NCBI GenBank assembly: GCA_045541475.1
Contig: JAZQJI010000025.1
Span: forward strand, 1 to 64,000
Reading direction: 5' to 3'
DNA from: RGIG3077 sp045541475
Lineage (GTDB): Bacteria; Bacillota; Clostridia; Oscillospirales; Ruminococcaceae
DNA length: 64,000 bases
This document shows positions 1 through 7,477 of the stretch, one piece after another. Both the position numbers and the translations under genes were made by a program. The first letter of the stretch is position 1; every line of letters begins with the position of its first letter. The notes beneath the pieces are model-generated. The model worked only from the letters and a program-made list of their open reading frames with translations. It made no database searches and had not been told where the DNA came from.

Positions 1-56
1 AAGGGCGTAGGGTGGATAAAACTGCCGCGAGGGTTCGAGTCCCTCCTTCTCCGCCA
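1..56 (+). tRNA. tRNA 3' end, probably tRNA-Ser (partial)
   Basis: The window opens inside a tRNA. Visible parts are a long variable arm (GGTGG pairing with CTGCC, with wobbles), a T arm with the 5-bp stem GAGGG/CCCTC around the loop TTCGAGT, the 3' acceptor strand CTTCTCC, discriminator G and an encoded CCA ending at 56. A long variable arm with discriminator G points to serine. The anticodon lies outside the window, so the isoacceptor cannot be named. Confidence 0.85.
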
Positions 57-90
57 AGTTCCGAAGACGAAAGTTTTCGGAACTTTTTTA
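56..90 (+). terminator. Intrinsic terminator of the tRNA
   Basis: A perfect 10-bp inverted repeat (56-65 with 76-85, sequence AAGTTCCGAA) closes a 10-nt loop and runs into a stretch of T residues. It begins at the last base of the encoded CCA, so the tRNA transcript ends here. Confidence 0.85.
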
Positions 91-136
91 TATTATCCGC
101 AAACTTGTTCGCAATTAGTTATAATCTGGCAAAAGA

Positions 137-162
137 AAACCGCTCACATCTGTGAGCGGTTT
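137..162 (-). terminator. Terminator hairpin overlapping a stop codon
   Basis: A 12-bp inverted repeat (AAACCGCTCACA at 137-148, complement at 151-162). Read on the minus strand it is followed by a T-rich tract (TTTTCTTTT), so it would end the transcript of the minus-strand gene next to it. The TGA stop of that gene (144-146) lies inside the stem. Confidence 0.65.
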
Positions 163-455
163 AATACATGCTGTATAAAATCATCATTAAGCTTAAGATT
201 GTACTTTTCAAAATGATAAATATATCTGTCATCCCAGTAGTATTTATCATCACGATACGCAACAATTTGAATGTTAGTTTTTTTATTGGTTACACAATCA
301 ATTACCTTGTCGGTAGTACAAGAAGATACAAAAGATGCATTTTTTAAATATTCAAGAATTTTTTGTTTATTCGGATGTTCAGATTTGCATGTATTTGATG
401 TAATTTCATCTGTATTTACATCGCCGTAAAGCTTGATATTTGTGATAAAGATCAT
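144..455 (-). CDS. Hypothetical protein, 103 aa
   Basis: I do not recognise a family. The protein is small, soluble-looking and rich in Asn, Asp, Lys and Tyr, with no signal peptide or membrane segment. ATG at 455 is preceded by AAGGA about 10 nt upstream. It is downstream of and on the same strand as another small unknown gene and a dockerin gene, so the three may share a transcript. Its last five codons lie in the terminator stem. It may be a real small gene, but coding support rests only on the open frame, the ribosome-binding site and the terminator. Confidence 0.5.
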   Translation of the reverse strand: MIFITNIKLYGDVNTDEITSNTCKSEHPNKQKILEYLKNASFVSSCTTDKVIDCVTNKKTNIQIVAYRDDKYYWDDRYIYHFEKYNLKLNDDFIQHVLNRSQM

Positions 456-514
456 AATTTACATTTCCTTAAACAAAGTATTTTCATATAATCTTTTGAT
501 AGATATTAATAGAA

Positions 515-709
515 CTATTCATCAAGTAATATTCCAGCTTCACGCAATGCTATTTCTGCAACATGAGCATTTAAACGATCAAAATCAAAGTCGCAAGAAT
601 CATACGGAATAGCGACTATTTCGACGTAAGTGTAAGGTTTCGCCATTTCTAATTGCTTTTTATAATATGCAATTTGTTCAGGGCTAAGTTTGCGCTTTTT
701 GAATTTCAT
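515..709 (-). CDS. Hypothetical protein, 64 aa
   Basis: Unrecognised small protein with a basic N-terminus (MKFKKRKLSPEQ) and an acidic C-terminus. The ATG at 709 is chosen because AAGGAG sits 7 nt upstream; an in-frame start further upstream would put that ribosome-binding site inside the gene. It starts 32 nt after the stop of the dockerin gene on the same strand. There is no signal peptide or transmembrane segment. Function unknown. Confidence 0.55.
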   Translation of the reverse strand: MKFKKRKLSPEQIAYYKKQLEMAKPYTYVEIVAIPYDSCDFDFDRLNAHVAEIALREAGILLDE

Positions 710-741
710 ATTATCTCCTTGCAAATCTAAGCGTTATCTCT

Positions 742-1761
742 TTACATATATTCCTCAACAGGAAATTTATCTATAGATTTAACAGAATATCTTGCAATAA
801 GTGTAGCGTCCATTGCGTTTGCTTTTCCATCTCCGTTAACGTCAGCGCGCTTAATAGCATCTTCATTAAGTGTATATGTACCGACTGCATATCTTGCAAC
901 CAAAGTAGCGTCCATAGCATTAACCTTGCTGTCGTTATTAACATCACCATAAACAATGCGATCATCAGCAATAGTTATATTTCCGCTTTCATCTGCGGTT
1001 GCAACAAGTGGAAATTGACGTTTTTCACCCGTTACAGAATTAGTTAGAGTAAAAGTGCCGCTACCTGCGGAAGTAACTTTAATTACTATAACGCTGTATC
1101 CTGCGGTATCGGTATCAAGCGCATATTCAGATACGGACTGCTTAGGTATAGAAATGCTGAGCAAAGCTTCACAAGTGAATGTAGATGTAACAGACGCAGA
1201 CCATTTATCATCTGTAACCTCGGCACAGAAAACAGCAAGGTCGCCATCAATAACCAAATCACCCATGTTCTGTGCTTCGTTGTAATCCATAGGGATTTTA
1301 TCAGAAAGCGCAAAATTTGTTTCAAACTGATATCCTTGTGCTTCATCACCGGTTACAACAAAATTAAAGCAGGAAGGATTTACGGAAACAACGTTAGCCT
1401 GCGTCATGTAAAGCGCAACTCTAAAAATACCGTTGCTTGCAGCATCAAATCGGAACATGATAATCGCTTTATCACCTACATAATTATTGCCTGATTCAGT
1501 AAATACTGTGTGTGATACATAATTTACTTCAGCGCTTGTACGGCGGATATAGCTCCAAGACTGACCGGTTCCAACTTCATATTCAGCGAAAAGATAAACG
1601 CTGCCGCCATCGATTAAATAATTACCATTTTTCATTACGGCAGATGCCGAAAGATAATCTGTCGGGATTTCAGCAGCGCTTACCTCAACAAAGCAAATGT
1701 TTGAAATAATAATCATTATAGCCAACATTGCGCTAATAGTCTTTTGTAATACTCTTTTCAT
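742..1761 (-). CDS. Secreted protein with C-terminal type I dockerin, 339 aa
   Basis: Residues 1-30 are a signal peptide ending near VSAAE. Residues ~32-270 are beta-rich with no catalytic motif I recognise. Residues ~271-330 are a type I dockerin: two Ca-binding loops, DVNNDSKVNAMD and DVNGDGKANAMD, each followed by a helix (ATLVARY, ATLIARY). Dockerins bind cohesins on scaffoldins, so the protein is probably a cell-surface or cellulosome component with an unknown N-terminal module. The two repeats are nearly identical at recognition positions (Ala-Met), which fits the dual binding mode known for the family. A consensus promoter lies upstream (-35 at 1829-1834, -10 at 1806-1811) and GTGAGG precedes the ATG. 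Confidence 0.85.
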   Translation of the reverse strand: MKRVLQKTISAMLAIMIIISNICFVEVSAAEIPTDYLSASAVMKNGNYLIDGGSVYLFAEYEVGTGQSWSYIRRTSAEVNYVSHTVFTESGNNYVGDKAIIMFRFDAASNGIFRVALYMTQANVVSVNPSCFNFVVTGDEAQGYQFETNFALSDKIPMDYNEAQNMGDLVIDGDLAVFCAEVTDDKWSASVTSTFTCEALLSISIPKQSVSEYALDTDTAGYSVIVIKVTSAGSGTFTLTNSVTGEKRQFPLVATADESGNITIADDRIVYGDVNNDSKVNAMDATLVARYAVGTYTLNEDAIKRADVNGDGKANAMDATLIARYSVKSIDKFPVEEYM

Positions 1762-1805
1762 TGTTACAACCTCACTTTAATATAGTAATAAGCTCAATCT
1801 TTATA

Positions 1806-1834
1806 ATTATAAACGCAAAACTGAATATTGTCAA
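1806..1834 (-). promoter_or_regulatory. Sigma-A promoter of the dockerin gene
   Basis: On the minus strand a perfect TTGACA (1834-1829) and a perfect TATAAT (1811-1806) are 17 bp apart. It is divergent from the zinc-transporter promoter; the two -35 boxes are separated by 12 bp (1835-1846). Confidence 0.8.
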
Positions 1835-1846
1835 CACAATGCTCTA

Positions 1847-1875
1847 TTGACAACACTTTAAAAATGTGATATTAT
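1847..1875 (+). promoter_or_regulatory. Sigma-A promoter of the zinc ABC operon
   Basis: TTGACA at 1847-1852, a 17-bp spacer and TATTAT at 1870-1875. Transcription would start near 1882, just before or within the palindrome at 1887-1901. Confidence 0.8.
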
Positions 1876-1886
1876 AGATTTGAAAT

Positions 1887-1901
1887 TGAAACTCAGTTTC
1901 A
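1887..1901 (+). promoter_or_regulatory. Candidate Fur-family (Zur-like) operator
   Basis: Perfect 7-1-7 inverted repeat TGAAACTCAGTTTCA just downstream of the -10 box. Fur, Zur and PerR boxes of Firmicutes share 7-1-7 symmetry with TGA/TCA outer bases. Its place at the transcription start fits repression. Zinc dependence is inferred from the downstream genes; no regulator gene is in view. Confidence 0.55.
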
Positions 1902-1921
1902 TTTTATACGGAGGAAGAACT

Positions 1922-2857
1922 TTGAAAAAATTAATTTGTGTAATATCCGCATTAGTGTTAATGTCATTCTTAATATCGTGCAATGCCAAAATTACTGAAA
2001 AAGACGGCGGAAAACTATCTGTAATAACTACAAACTTTGCCCTTTATGACTTTGCAAAGCAGCTTGGTGGAGAATATGTTGATGTTACGTTACTTATAAA
2101 ACCAGGTACAGAAATACACAGCTACGAACCCACTGCAGCAGATATGGTCGCTATAAATGAATCCGACGTTTTTCTCTATATCGGCGGAGAAAGCGAAGGT
2201 TGGTTAGAAAATGTAATAAGCTCGCTTGATACAAACAAAATTACAACGCTTTCCCTTATTGATACGGTTGAAATAACTAACGCAGGACACGAACATGACG
2301 AGCACGACTCTGAACATGACGGCGAGCATGAATATGATGAACATATATGGACATCACCAAAAAATGCTATAATTATGTGCGAAAATATAACCGAAGCTTT
2401 TTGTAATGCAGACAATGCTCACAAAACCGAATTTAACGCTCTTCTTGTTGATTACAAAGCACAACTTGAAGAACTTGACAAAGCTTTTACTGACATTACA
2501 GAAAATTCACAGCGTAAATATATTGCTGTCGGCGACAGGTTTCCTTTTATATACTTTGCTAAAGATTATGGCTTGGAATACTGCGCTGCATACGAAGGAT
2601 GTTCAAGCGACAGCGAGGTTAGTATTGAAACTATGACACAGCTTACACAAGTTATTAACGAACAAAGCCTACCGGTTGTTTTTTATATTGAAATGTCTAA
2701 CATGCAGATAGCTCAAACCTTAAGTGACGAAACAGGTGCAAAGACACTATTGCTACATTCTTGCCAGAATGTAACCGATGACGAAATGAAAAACGGTGCA
2801 ACATATATTTCACTTATGACGCAAAACGCCAAAAATCTGAGGGAGGCTTTAAACTAA
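1922..2857 (+). CDS. znuA: Zinc-type ABC transporter substrate-binding lipoprotein
   Basis: Cluster A-I metal-binding protein of the ZnuA/AdcA/TroA family, which captures Zn2+ (or Mn2+) outside the membrane and passes it to the permease. A TTG start at 1922 is chosen because GGAGG lies 7 nt upstream; an earlier in-frame TTG (1880) would overlap the operator and the ribosome-binding site. The signal peptide ends in a lipobox (SFLISC). A His/Asp/Glu-rich loop (residues ~115-135, HEHDEHDSEHDGEHEYDEH) is typical of zinc rather than manganese binders. The stop overlaps the znuC start by one base (TAATG), so the genes are coupled. Confidence 0.88.
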   Translation: MKKLICVISALVLMSFLISCNAKITEKDGGKLSVITTNFALYDFAKQLGGEYVDVTLLIKPGTEIHSYEPTAADMVAINESDVFLYIGGESEGWLENVISSLDTNKITTLSLIDTVEITNAGHEHDEHDSEHDGEHEYDEHIWTSPKNAIIMCENITEAFCNADNAHKTEFNALLVDYKAQLEELDKAFTDITENSQRKYIAVGDRFPFIYFAKDYGLEYCAAYEGCSSDSEVSIETMTQLTQVINEQSLPVVFYIEMSNMQIAQTLSDETGAKTLLLHSCQNVTDDEMKNGATYISLMTQNAKNLREALN

Positions 2858-3567
2858 TGGCTTTGCTTACTTGTAAAAATGTAACCCTTGGATTTGGCAC
2901 GCAAATTGTTGCGCACGATATCAGTTTTGAGGTGAATAAAGGTAATTTTCTTTGTATTGTCGGGCAAAACGGCTCAGGCAAATCCACACTGATGCGCGCA
3001 ATTTTAGGTCTTATACCCATTAAATCGGGCAATATCGAGTTTCAGCAAGGTTTTAAGCGTTCGCATATAGGTTATCTGCCTCAGCAGACACAAGCGCAAA
3101 GAGATTTTCCTGCATCAGTACACGAAGTAATTCTATCAGGCTGTCAAAATTCTATGGGCTTACTCCCCTTTTATACAAAAAATCAATACGAAATTGCCCA
3201 CAGCGCAATGCGCAGACTTGATATAGAACCATTGCGAAATAAAAGCTTTAAAGCTCTTTCAGGCGGACAACAACAAAAAGTGTTGCTTGCACGTGCATTA
3301 TGTGCAGCAAGTGATATTCTGCTTTTGGACGAGCCAACTGCCGCACTTGACCCCATAGCAACTGCTGATTTTTACAAAGTTATAAAATCACTTTGTGATA
3401 AGGATAATATGACGGTGATTATGATATCACACGACATTGCGCAAGCGTTAAATTATTCGGATTATATACTGCACATAGATAAGACTGTTGAGTTTTTTGG
3501 CAAAACTGAAGATTATTTGATCACGCACAAAGCTAAAGCGTATATCGGAGAGAACATTGATGAGTGA
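2857..3567 (+). CDS. znuC: Zinc ABC transporter ATP-binding protein
   Basis: ABC ATPase of 236 aa that powers import with the adjacent permease. Walker A GQNGSGKS (~37-44), signature LSGGQ (~144) and Walker B LLLDEP (~164) are all present, followed by the switch His (ISHD). Length is normal for ZnuC/MntB-type ATPases. It starts within the stop of znuA, with GGGAGG upstream, and overlaps znuB by 8 nt, so all three genes form one translationally coupled operon. Metal specificity is inferred from the His-rich binding protein. Confidence 0.9.
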   Translation: MALLTCKNVTLGFGTQIVAHDISFEVNKGNFLCIVGQNGSGKSTLMRAILGLIPIKSGNIEFQQGFKRSHIGYLPQQTQAQRDFPASVHEVILSGCQNSMGLLPFYTKNQYEIAHSAMRRLDIEPLRNKSFKALSGGQQQKVLLARALCAASDILLLDEPTAALDPIATADFYKVIKSLCDKDNMTVIMISHDIAQALNYSDYILHIDKTVEFFGKTEDYLITHKAKAYIGENIDE

Positions 3568-4414
3568 CTTATTTAAGATTATTGATAATAATATAGATAT
3601 ACTGCGTTACACCTTCTCATTCGGTTTTATGCAGCGTGCGATAATAGTCGGTTTGCTTGTAAGCCTTTGTGCATCGCTTTTGGGTGTTAGTTTGGTTTTG
3701 AAACGATATTCAATGATAGGCGATGGACTTTCGCACGTAAGCTTTGGTGCACTTGCACTTGGAACTTTGCTTGGTGTTTCAAATCAGCTTACCTTTTCAA
3801 TACCAATTGTTATAGCGGCGGCTTTTTTACTTTTAAAGCTGAGCGAAAGCAGTAAAATCAAAGGTGATGCCGCTATTGCACTTGTTTCAACTGCGGCGCT
3901 TGCTTTGGGAGTTATTTTTCTTTCATATTCAACCGGCATGAACACAGATGTATGTAACTATATGTTTGGCAGTATGTATGCGTTAAAAGACAGCGATGTT
4001 GCTATCAGCATCTTACTATGTATTACAGTAATAATTGTATTTGTTTTGTTTTACAACAAAATTTTTGCTGTTACGTTTGATGAAACATTTGCCAAAGCGA
4101 CGGGTATCAAAGTGCAGATATACAATATGCTTATTGCTTTTCTTACAGCTGTAACAATTGTTCTTGGTATGCGTATGATGGGTGCACTACTTATATCAAG
4201 TCTTATTGTATTTCCCGCAATAACCGCAATGCGTTTGTTCACAAGGTTTAGACAAGTTACAATATGTGCAGCCGTTATTTCGGTGATTTGCTTTATTATC
4301 GGGGTTGTTATATCAGTTCTTTTCAACACACCTTCGGGGGCAAGTGTTGTTTGCACAAACATTGTAATGTTACTTATTTTTTCTGCAATTGCAAAAATTA
4401 AAAAGGCTGAATAA
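3560..4414 (+). CDS. znuB: Zinc ABC transporter permease
   Basis: ABC-3 family permease of 284 aa with about eight hydrophobic membrane segments and the family's Gly-rich motif (DGLSHVSFGALALG). ATG at 3560 is preferred to the TTG one codon earlier because it is better spaced from GGAG. It overlaps znuC by 8 nt and is the last gene of the operon; a hairpin terminator follows at 4447. It forms the membrane channel for the znuA/znuC system. Confidence 0.9.
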   Translation: MSDLFKIIDNNIDILRYTFSFGFMQRAIIVGLLVSLCASLLGVSLVLKRYSMIGDGLSHVSFGALALGTLLGVSNQLTFSIPIVIAAAFLLLKLSESSKIKGDAAIALVSTAALALGVIFLSYSTGMNTDVCNYMFGSMYALKDSDVAISILLCITVIIVFVLFYNKIFAVTFDETFAKATGIKVQIYNMLIAFLTAVTIVLGMRMMGALLISSLIVFPAITAMRLFTRFRQVTICAAVISVICFIIGVVISVLFNTPSGASVVCTNIVMLLIFSAIAKIKKAE

Positions 4415-4446
4415 TCAGCCGCATAAGATATATAATGATATTTTGT

Positions 4447-4481
4447 AAGGATTACTTTTCGTGAAGTAATCCTTCTTTTGT
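4447..4481 (+). terminator. Terminator of the znuACB operon
   Basis: A perfect 10-bp inverted repeat (AAGGATTACT, 4447-4456, with 4465-4474) is followed by a T-rich tract (CTTTTGTT). It separates the metal-transport operon from the fatty-acid operon. Confidence 0.85.
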
Positions 4482-4554
4482 TATTATAGTGAAATACAGT
4501 TAATCAAATAACAATAACAATTTTACATTATTTTAATTATTGTTCGACAAAAAT

Positions 4555-4608
4555 GGAACGCATTGGGAACATAAAAGGAACATTAAGGGAACAATATATA
4601 TGTATAAT
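4555..4608 (+). promoter_or_regulatory. Fatty-acid operon promoter with four 11-bp GGAAC iterons
   Basis: GGAAC starts at 4555, 4566, 4577 and 4588, an exact 11-bp period (one helical turn). The extended heptamer is GGAACAT in the two central copies. The last heptamer ends at 4594, 8 nt before a perfect TATAAT (4603-4608). No -35 box is present at 16-18 bp spacing (the bases there read ACATTA). Direct heptameric repeats with 11-bp period, the last one 8 bp from the -10 box, is the layout described for SARP-type activators. A SARP-like gene lies just after the operon. Confidence 0.65.
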
Positions 4609-4615
4609 AATAAAA

Positions 4616-4635
4616 TGTAGGGTAAAAAACCTACA
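4616..4635 (+). promoter_or_regulatory. Small inverted repeat near the fatty-acid operon start site
   Basis: TGTAGG (4616-4621) and CCTACA (4630-4635) flank an A-rich centre. It sits just downstream of the -10 box, at or after the start of transcription. It could be an operator or a short leader hairpin; it does not resemble the FapR or FabT boxes I know. Confidence 0.3.
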
Positions 4636-4673
4636 ATATATCAAATTTAATTAATTTTCAGGAGGCATTTATT

Positions 4674-4898
4674 ATGTTATTTGAAACAGTTGCTAAAATC
4701 ATTGCAGAAAGAACAGATTGTGATGTTGCAAAAGTAAAGATGGAGAGTACATTTACTGAACTCGGTATCGACTCTCTTGACACAGTAGAGCTTCTCATGA
4801 ATCTTGAAGACGAAATCGGCATTGAAATCGAACTTGACCAGAAGGTTGAAACAGTAGGAGAACTTGTTAAGTTTATTGAAAGCAAAACACAGGAGTAA
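4674..4898 (+). CDS. acpP: Acyl carrier protein
   Basis: Acidic 74-aa protein carrying the growing acyl chain. The phosphopantetheine site is Ser in GIDSLDTVEL (~residues 32-41), and the four-helix pattern and length are typical. AGGAGG lies 9 nt before the ATG. It is the first gene of the fatty-acid operon, where many Firmicutes have fabH before acpP; no fabH is present here. Confidence 0.95.
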   Translation: MLFETVAKIIAERTDCDVAKVKMESTFTELGIDSLDTVELLMNLEDEIGIEIELDQKVETVGELVKFIESKTQE

Positions 4899-4901
4899 GC
4901 G

Positions 4902-5846
4902 ATGATAGAATCACAGATTTGTGAAATGCTTGGAATTAAATATCCCGTATTTCAGGGCGGCATGGCTTGGATTGCTGACGGCAAACTTGCTGCCGCCGTA
5001 TCTGAAGGCGGTGGATTAGGCATAATTGCAGCTGGTAACGCAGACAGTGATTATGTACGCAAGCAGATACACATTGCCCGAGAAATTACAAATAAGCCAA
5101 TTGGCGTTAATATAATGCTTTTAAGTCCATTTGCGGACGAAGTTGCAAATGTTGTTGCAGAAGAAAAAGTTGAAGTTGTTACAACAGGCGCAGGCAATCC
5201 TTCGAAATATATGGAACTTTGGAATAAAGCTGATATCAAAGTTATTCCCGTCGTTGCATCAGTTGCCATGGCAAAGCTAATGACAAGGCTTGGCGCCAGC
5301 GCACTTATTGCCGAAGGCGGCGAAAGTGGTGGACACGTGGGAGAACTTACAACAATGGTGCTTGTACCTCAGATTTGTGACGCAACAAATCTTCCTGTAA
5401 TTGCTGCAGGTGGTATTGCAGATGGCAGAGGTGTTGCTGCAGCATTTATGTTGGGTGCTTGCGGCGTTCAAATGGGAACGAGGTTTTTATGCGCAGTTGA
5501 ATGTACAATTCACCCGAATTATAAAGAAAAAATATTAAAAGCAAAAGACCTTTGTACAATGGTAACAGGCAAGCGTTTGGGTCATCCTGTACGAAGCTTA
5601 AGAACACCTTTTGCAAGGGATTATTTGACAGCGGAATACGGCGGTGCCGCCGATGAAGAATTGGATGCACTTGCAACCGGTTCTTTAAGAATGGCTGTTA
5701 TTGAAGGCGACAACGAAAAAGGATGTTTCCTTGCAGGACAGATAGCCGCAATGGTAAACAAGGAACAATCTGCGGCTGAAATTGTTGAGGAAGTTATTAA
5801 CGAGGCAGAACCTATTCTAATGAGGGCATCAACATGGGTAAAATAG
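4902..5846 (+). CDS. fabK: Enoyl-ACP reductase II (FMN-dependent)
   Basis: 314-aa flavoprotein of the nitronate monooxygenase/FabK fold that reduces trans-2-enoyl-ACP with NAD(P)H. Visible family motifs are GGMAWI near the start, the FMN/phosphate-binding stretch GGESGGHVG (~residues 140-150) and AAGGIADGRG (~170-180). It starts 3 nt after acpP and overlaps fabD by 13 nt. Presence in the operon, and no fabI in view, suggest that FabK is the elongation reductase; such enzymes are naturally insensitive to triclosan. Confidence 0.92.
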   Translation: MIESQICEMLGIKYPVFQGGMAWIADGKLAAAVSEGGGLGIIAAGNADSDYVRKQIHIAREITNKPIGVNIMLLSPFADEVANVVAEEKVEVVTTGAGNPSKYMELWNKADIKVIPVVASVAMAKLMTRLGASALIAEGGESGGHVGELTTMVLVPQICDATNLPVIAAGGIADGRGVAAAFMLGACGVQMGTRFLCAVECTIHPNYKEKILKAKDLCTMVTGKRLGHPVRSLRTPFARDYLTAEYGGAADEELDALATGSLRMAVIEGDNEKGCFLAGQIAAMVNKEQSAAEIVEEVINEAEPILMRASTWVK

Positions 5847-6739
5847 CTTTTATTTTTTCAGGTCAGGGTGATCAGTTCAGCGGTATGGGCAAAAATCTTT
5901 GTGATGATTACAACTGCGCCGCTTTTGTATACGATTCATGTGATAAGTTGCGAAATGGCACATCAAAACAGTGCTTTGAAGGCACTGAAGATGAGCTTAA
6001 GCAGACAAAAAACACACAACCTTGCCTTTTTGCAACAGAAATGGCATACGCAAGCGTGCTTGGTCAGAACAATATAAAACCGGACGTAGTTGCAGGTTTT
6101 TCACTTGGAGAAGTAGTTGCGTTGACATACGCAAAAGTTGTTGACTTTGAAACAGGTTTTAAGCTTGTTTGCAAGCGTGGTGAACTTATGCAACAAGCTG
6201 CTGATGAACACGATACCTCTATGGCGGCTGTTGTAAAGCTTGACGAAAACACTGTTAGAGAAATTTGCTCAGATTTTACTAACGTTTATCCTGTTAACTT
6301 TAATTGCCCAGGCCAGATTACTGTATCAGGATTAAGCTCGGAAATGACAGATTTTGCCGCTAAGATTAAAGCAGCAGGCGGAAGAGCAATACCTTTAAAG
6401 CTTAAAGGTGCTTTTCATTCACCCTATATGCAAAGTGCATCAGATGAATTTGCAAAAGTTCTTGAGGGTATTTCTGTATATTCTCCTTCAATTACACTTT
6501 ATTCAAACATAACGGGAGAGCCGTACACAAACGACATCAAACAAACACTTGCAAAACAGATATGCAACCCTGTAAGATGGGAAGACACAATACGCCACAT
6601 GATAAAAAACGGCGTTGATACTTTTATCGAAATTGGTCCCGGAAAAACATTGACAAATATGGTTGGTAAAATCAACAGTGATGTTAATGCGTATTCTGTT
6701 TGTGAGTTGGACAAAGTATTATCGGAGGTGCATTGCTGA
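5834..6739 (+). CDS. fabD: Malonyl-CoA:ACP transacylase
   Basis: 301-aa acyltransferase that loads malonyl onto ACP. Key motifs are GQGDQFSGMG near the N-terminus, the nucleophile Ser in GFSLGE (~residue 90), and the catalytic His in GAFHSPYM (~195). Its ATG lies inside the end of fabK (13-nt overlap) and its stop overlaps the fabG ATG (TGATG), so the three are probably translationally coupled. Confidence 0.93.
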   Translation: MGKIAFIFSGQGDQFSGMGKNLCDDYNCAAFVYDSCDKLRNGTSKQCFEGTEDELKQTKNTQPCLFATEMAYASVLGQNNIKPDVVAGFSLGEVVALTYAKVVDFETGFKLVCKRGELMQQAADEHDTSMAAVVKLDENTVREICSDFTNVYPVNFNCPGQITVSGLSSEMTDFAAKIKAAGGRAIPLKLKGAFHSPYMQSASDEFAKVLEGISVYSPSITLYSNITGEPYTNDIKQTLAKQICNPVRWEDTIRHMIKNGVDTFIEIGPGKTLTNMVGKINSDVNAYSVCELDKVLSEVHC

Positions 6740-7467
6740 TGCTAAAGGGTAAAACTGCAATTATCACAGGCGCTTCACGCGGGATTGGTGAAGCGATTGC
6801 TTACAAATTGGCATCACAAGGTGCAAATGTAGCAGTAATTTACGCTGGCAACGAGGAAAGCGCAAATAATGTATGTAAAAAGTGCAGTAATGATTTTGGT
6901 GTTATTGCAAAATCATACTGTTGTGATGTAGCTGATTTTGAAGCTGTAAAAAAGACAATTGCTCAAATCAAGGCAGATTTTACAACTGTACACATACTTG
7001 TAAACAACGCAGGAATTACAAAAGATGGTCTTGTTGCAATGATGAAGGAAGACGACTTCGACAAGGTAATGAATGTTAATCTTAAGGGTGCATTTAATAT
7101 GATACGTCACTGCGCAGGTTTGTTTATAAGAAACAAGGAAGGTTGTATCATTAATATTACATCTGTTTCGGGAATAATGGGCAACGCAGGACAGGCAAAT
7201 TACTCGGCATCAAAAGCTGGCCTTATCGGGCTTACTAAATCAGTTGCTAAAGAGTTTGCTTCAAAAGGCATCAGATGCAACGCAATTGCACCCGGGTTTA
7301 TAAAAACAGATATGACACAGGAACATAGTGATAATCCGCTTTTAAACGCAATACCGCTTGGCAGAATGGGTAAAGTTGAAGATATTGCTAATGCTGCATA
7401 TTATCTTGCAACAGCTGATTATGTAACGGGCGAGGTTTTACGTGTTGACGGCGGCATTGCAATGTAA
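6739..7467 (+). CDS. fabG: 3-oxoacyl-ACP reductase
   Basis: 242-aa short-chain dehydrogenase that reduces 3-oxoacyl-ACP with NADPH. Cofactor motif TGASRGIG near residue 10, NNAG at ~85, catalytic Ser in ITSVSG, and YSASK. ATG 6739 is chosen because GGAGGT is 10 nt upstream and it overlaps the fabD stop; a TTG two codons earlier is less likely. It ends 10 nt before fabF. Confidence 0.93.
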   Translation: MLKGKTAIITGASRGIGEAIAYKLASQGANVAVIYAGNEESANNVCKKCSNDFGVIAKSYCCDVADFEAVKKTIAQIKADFTTVHILVNNAGITKDGLVAMMKEDDFDKVMNVNLKGAFNMIRHCAGLFIRNKEGCIINITSVSGIMGNAGQANYSASKAGLIGLTKSVAKEFASKGIRCNAIAPGFIKTDMTQEHSDNPLLNAIPLGRMGKVEDIANAAYYLATADYVTGEVLRVDGGIAM

Positions 7468-7477
7468 GGAGGACAAC

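Noticed and set aside
2176..2415. Minus-strand Ser/Cys-rich frame inside znuA
   Set aside because: It is the reverse of the His/Asp/Glu-rich metal-binding loop codons.
4636..4673. FapR or FabT operator before acpP
   Set aside because: No sequence like the known FapR or FabT palindromes is seen between 4482 and 4673; the strongest signals are the GGAAC iterons and the TGTAGG/CCTACA repeat.
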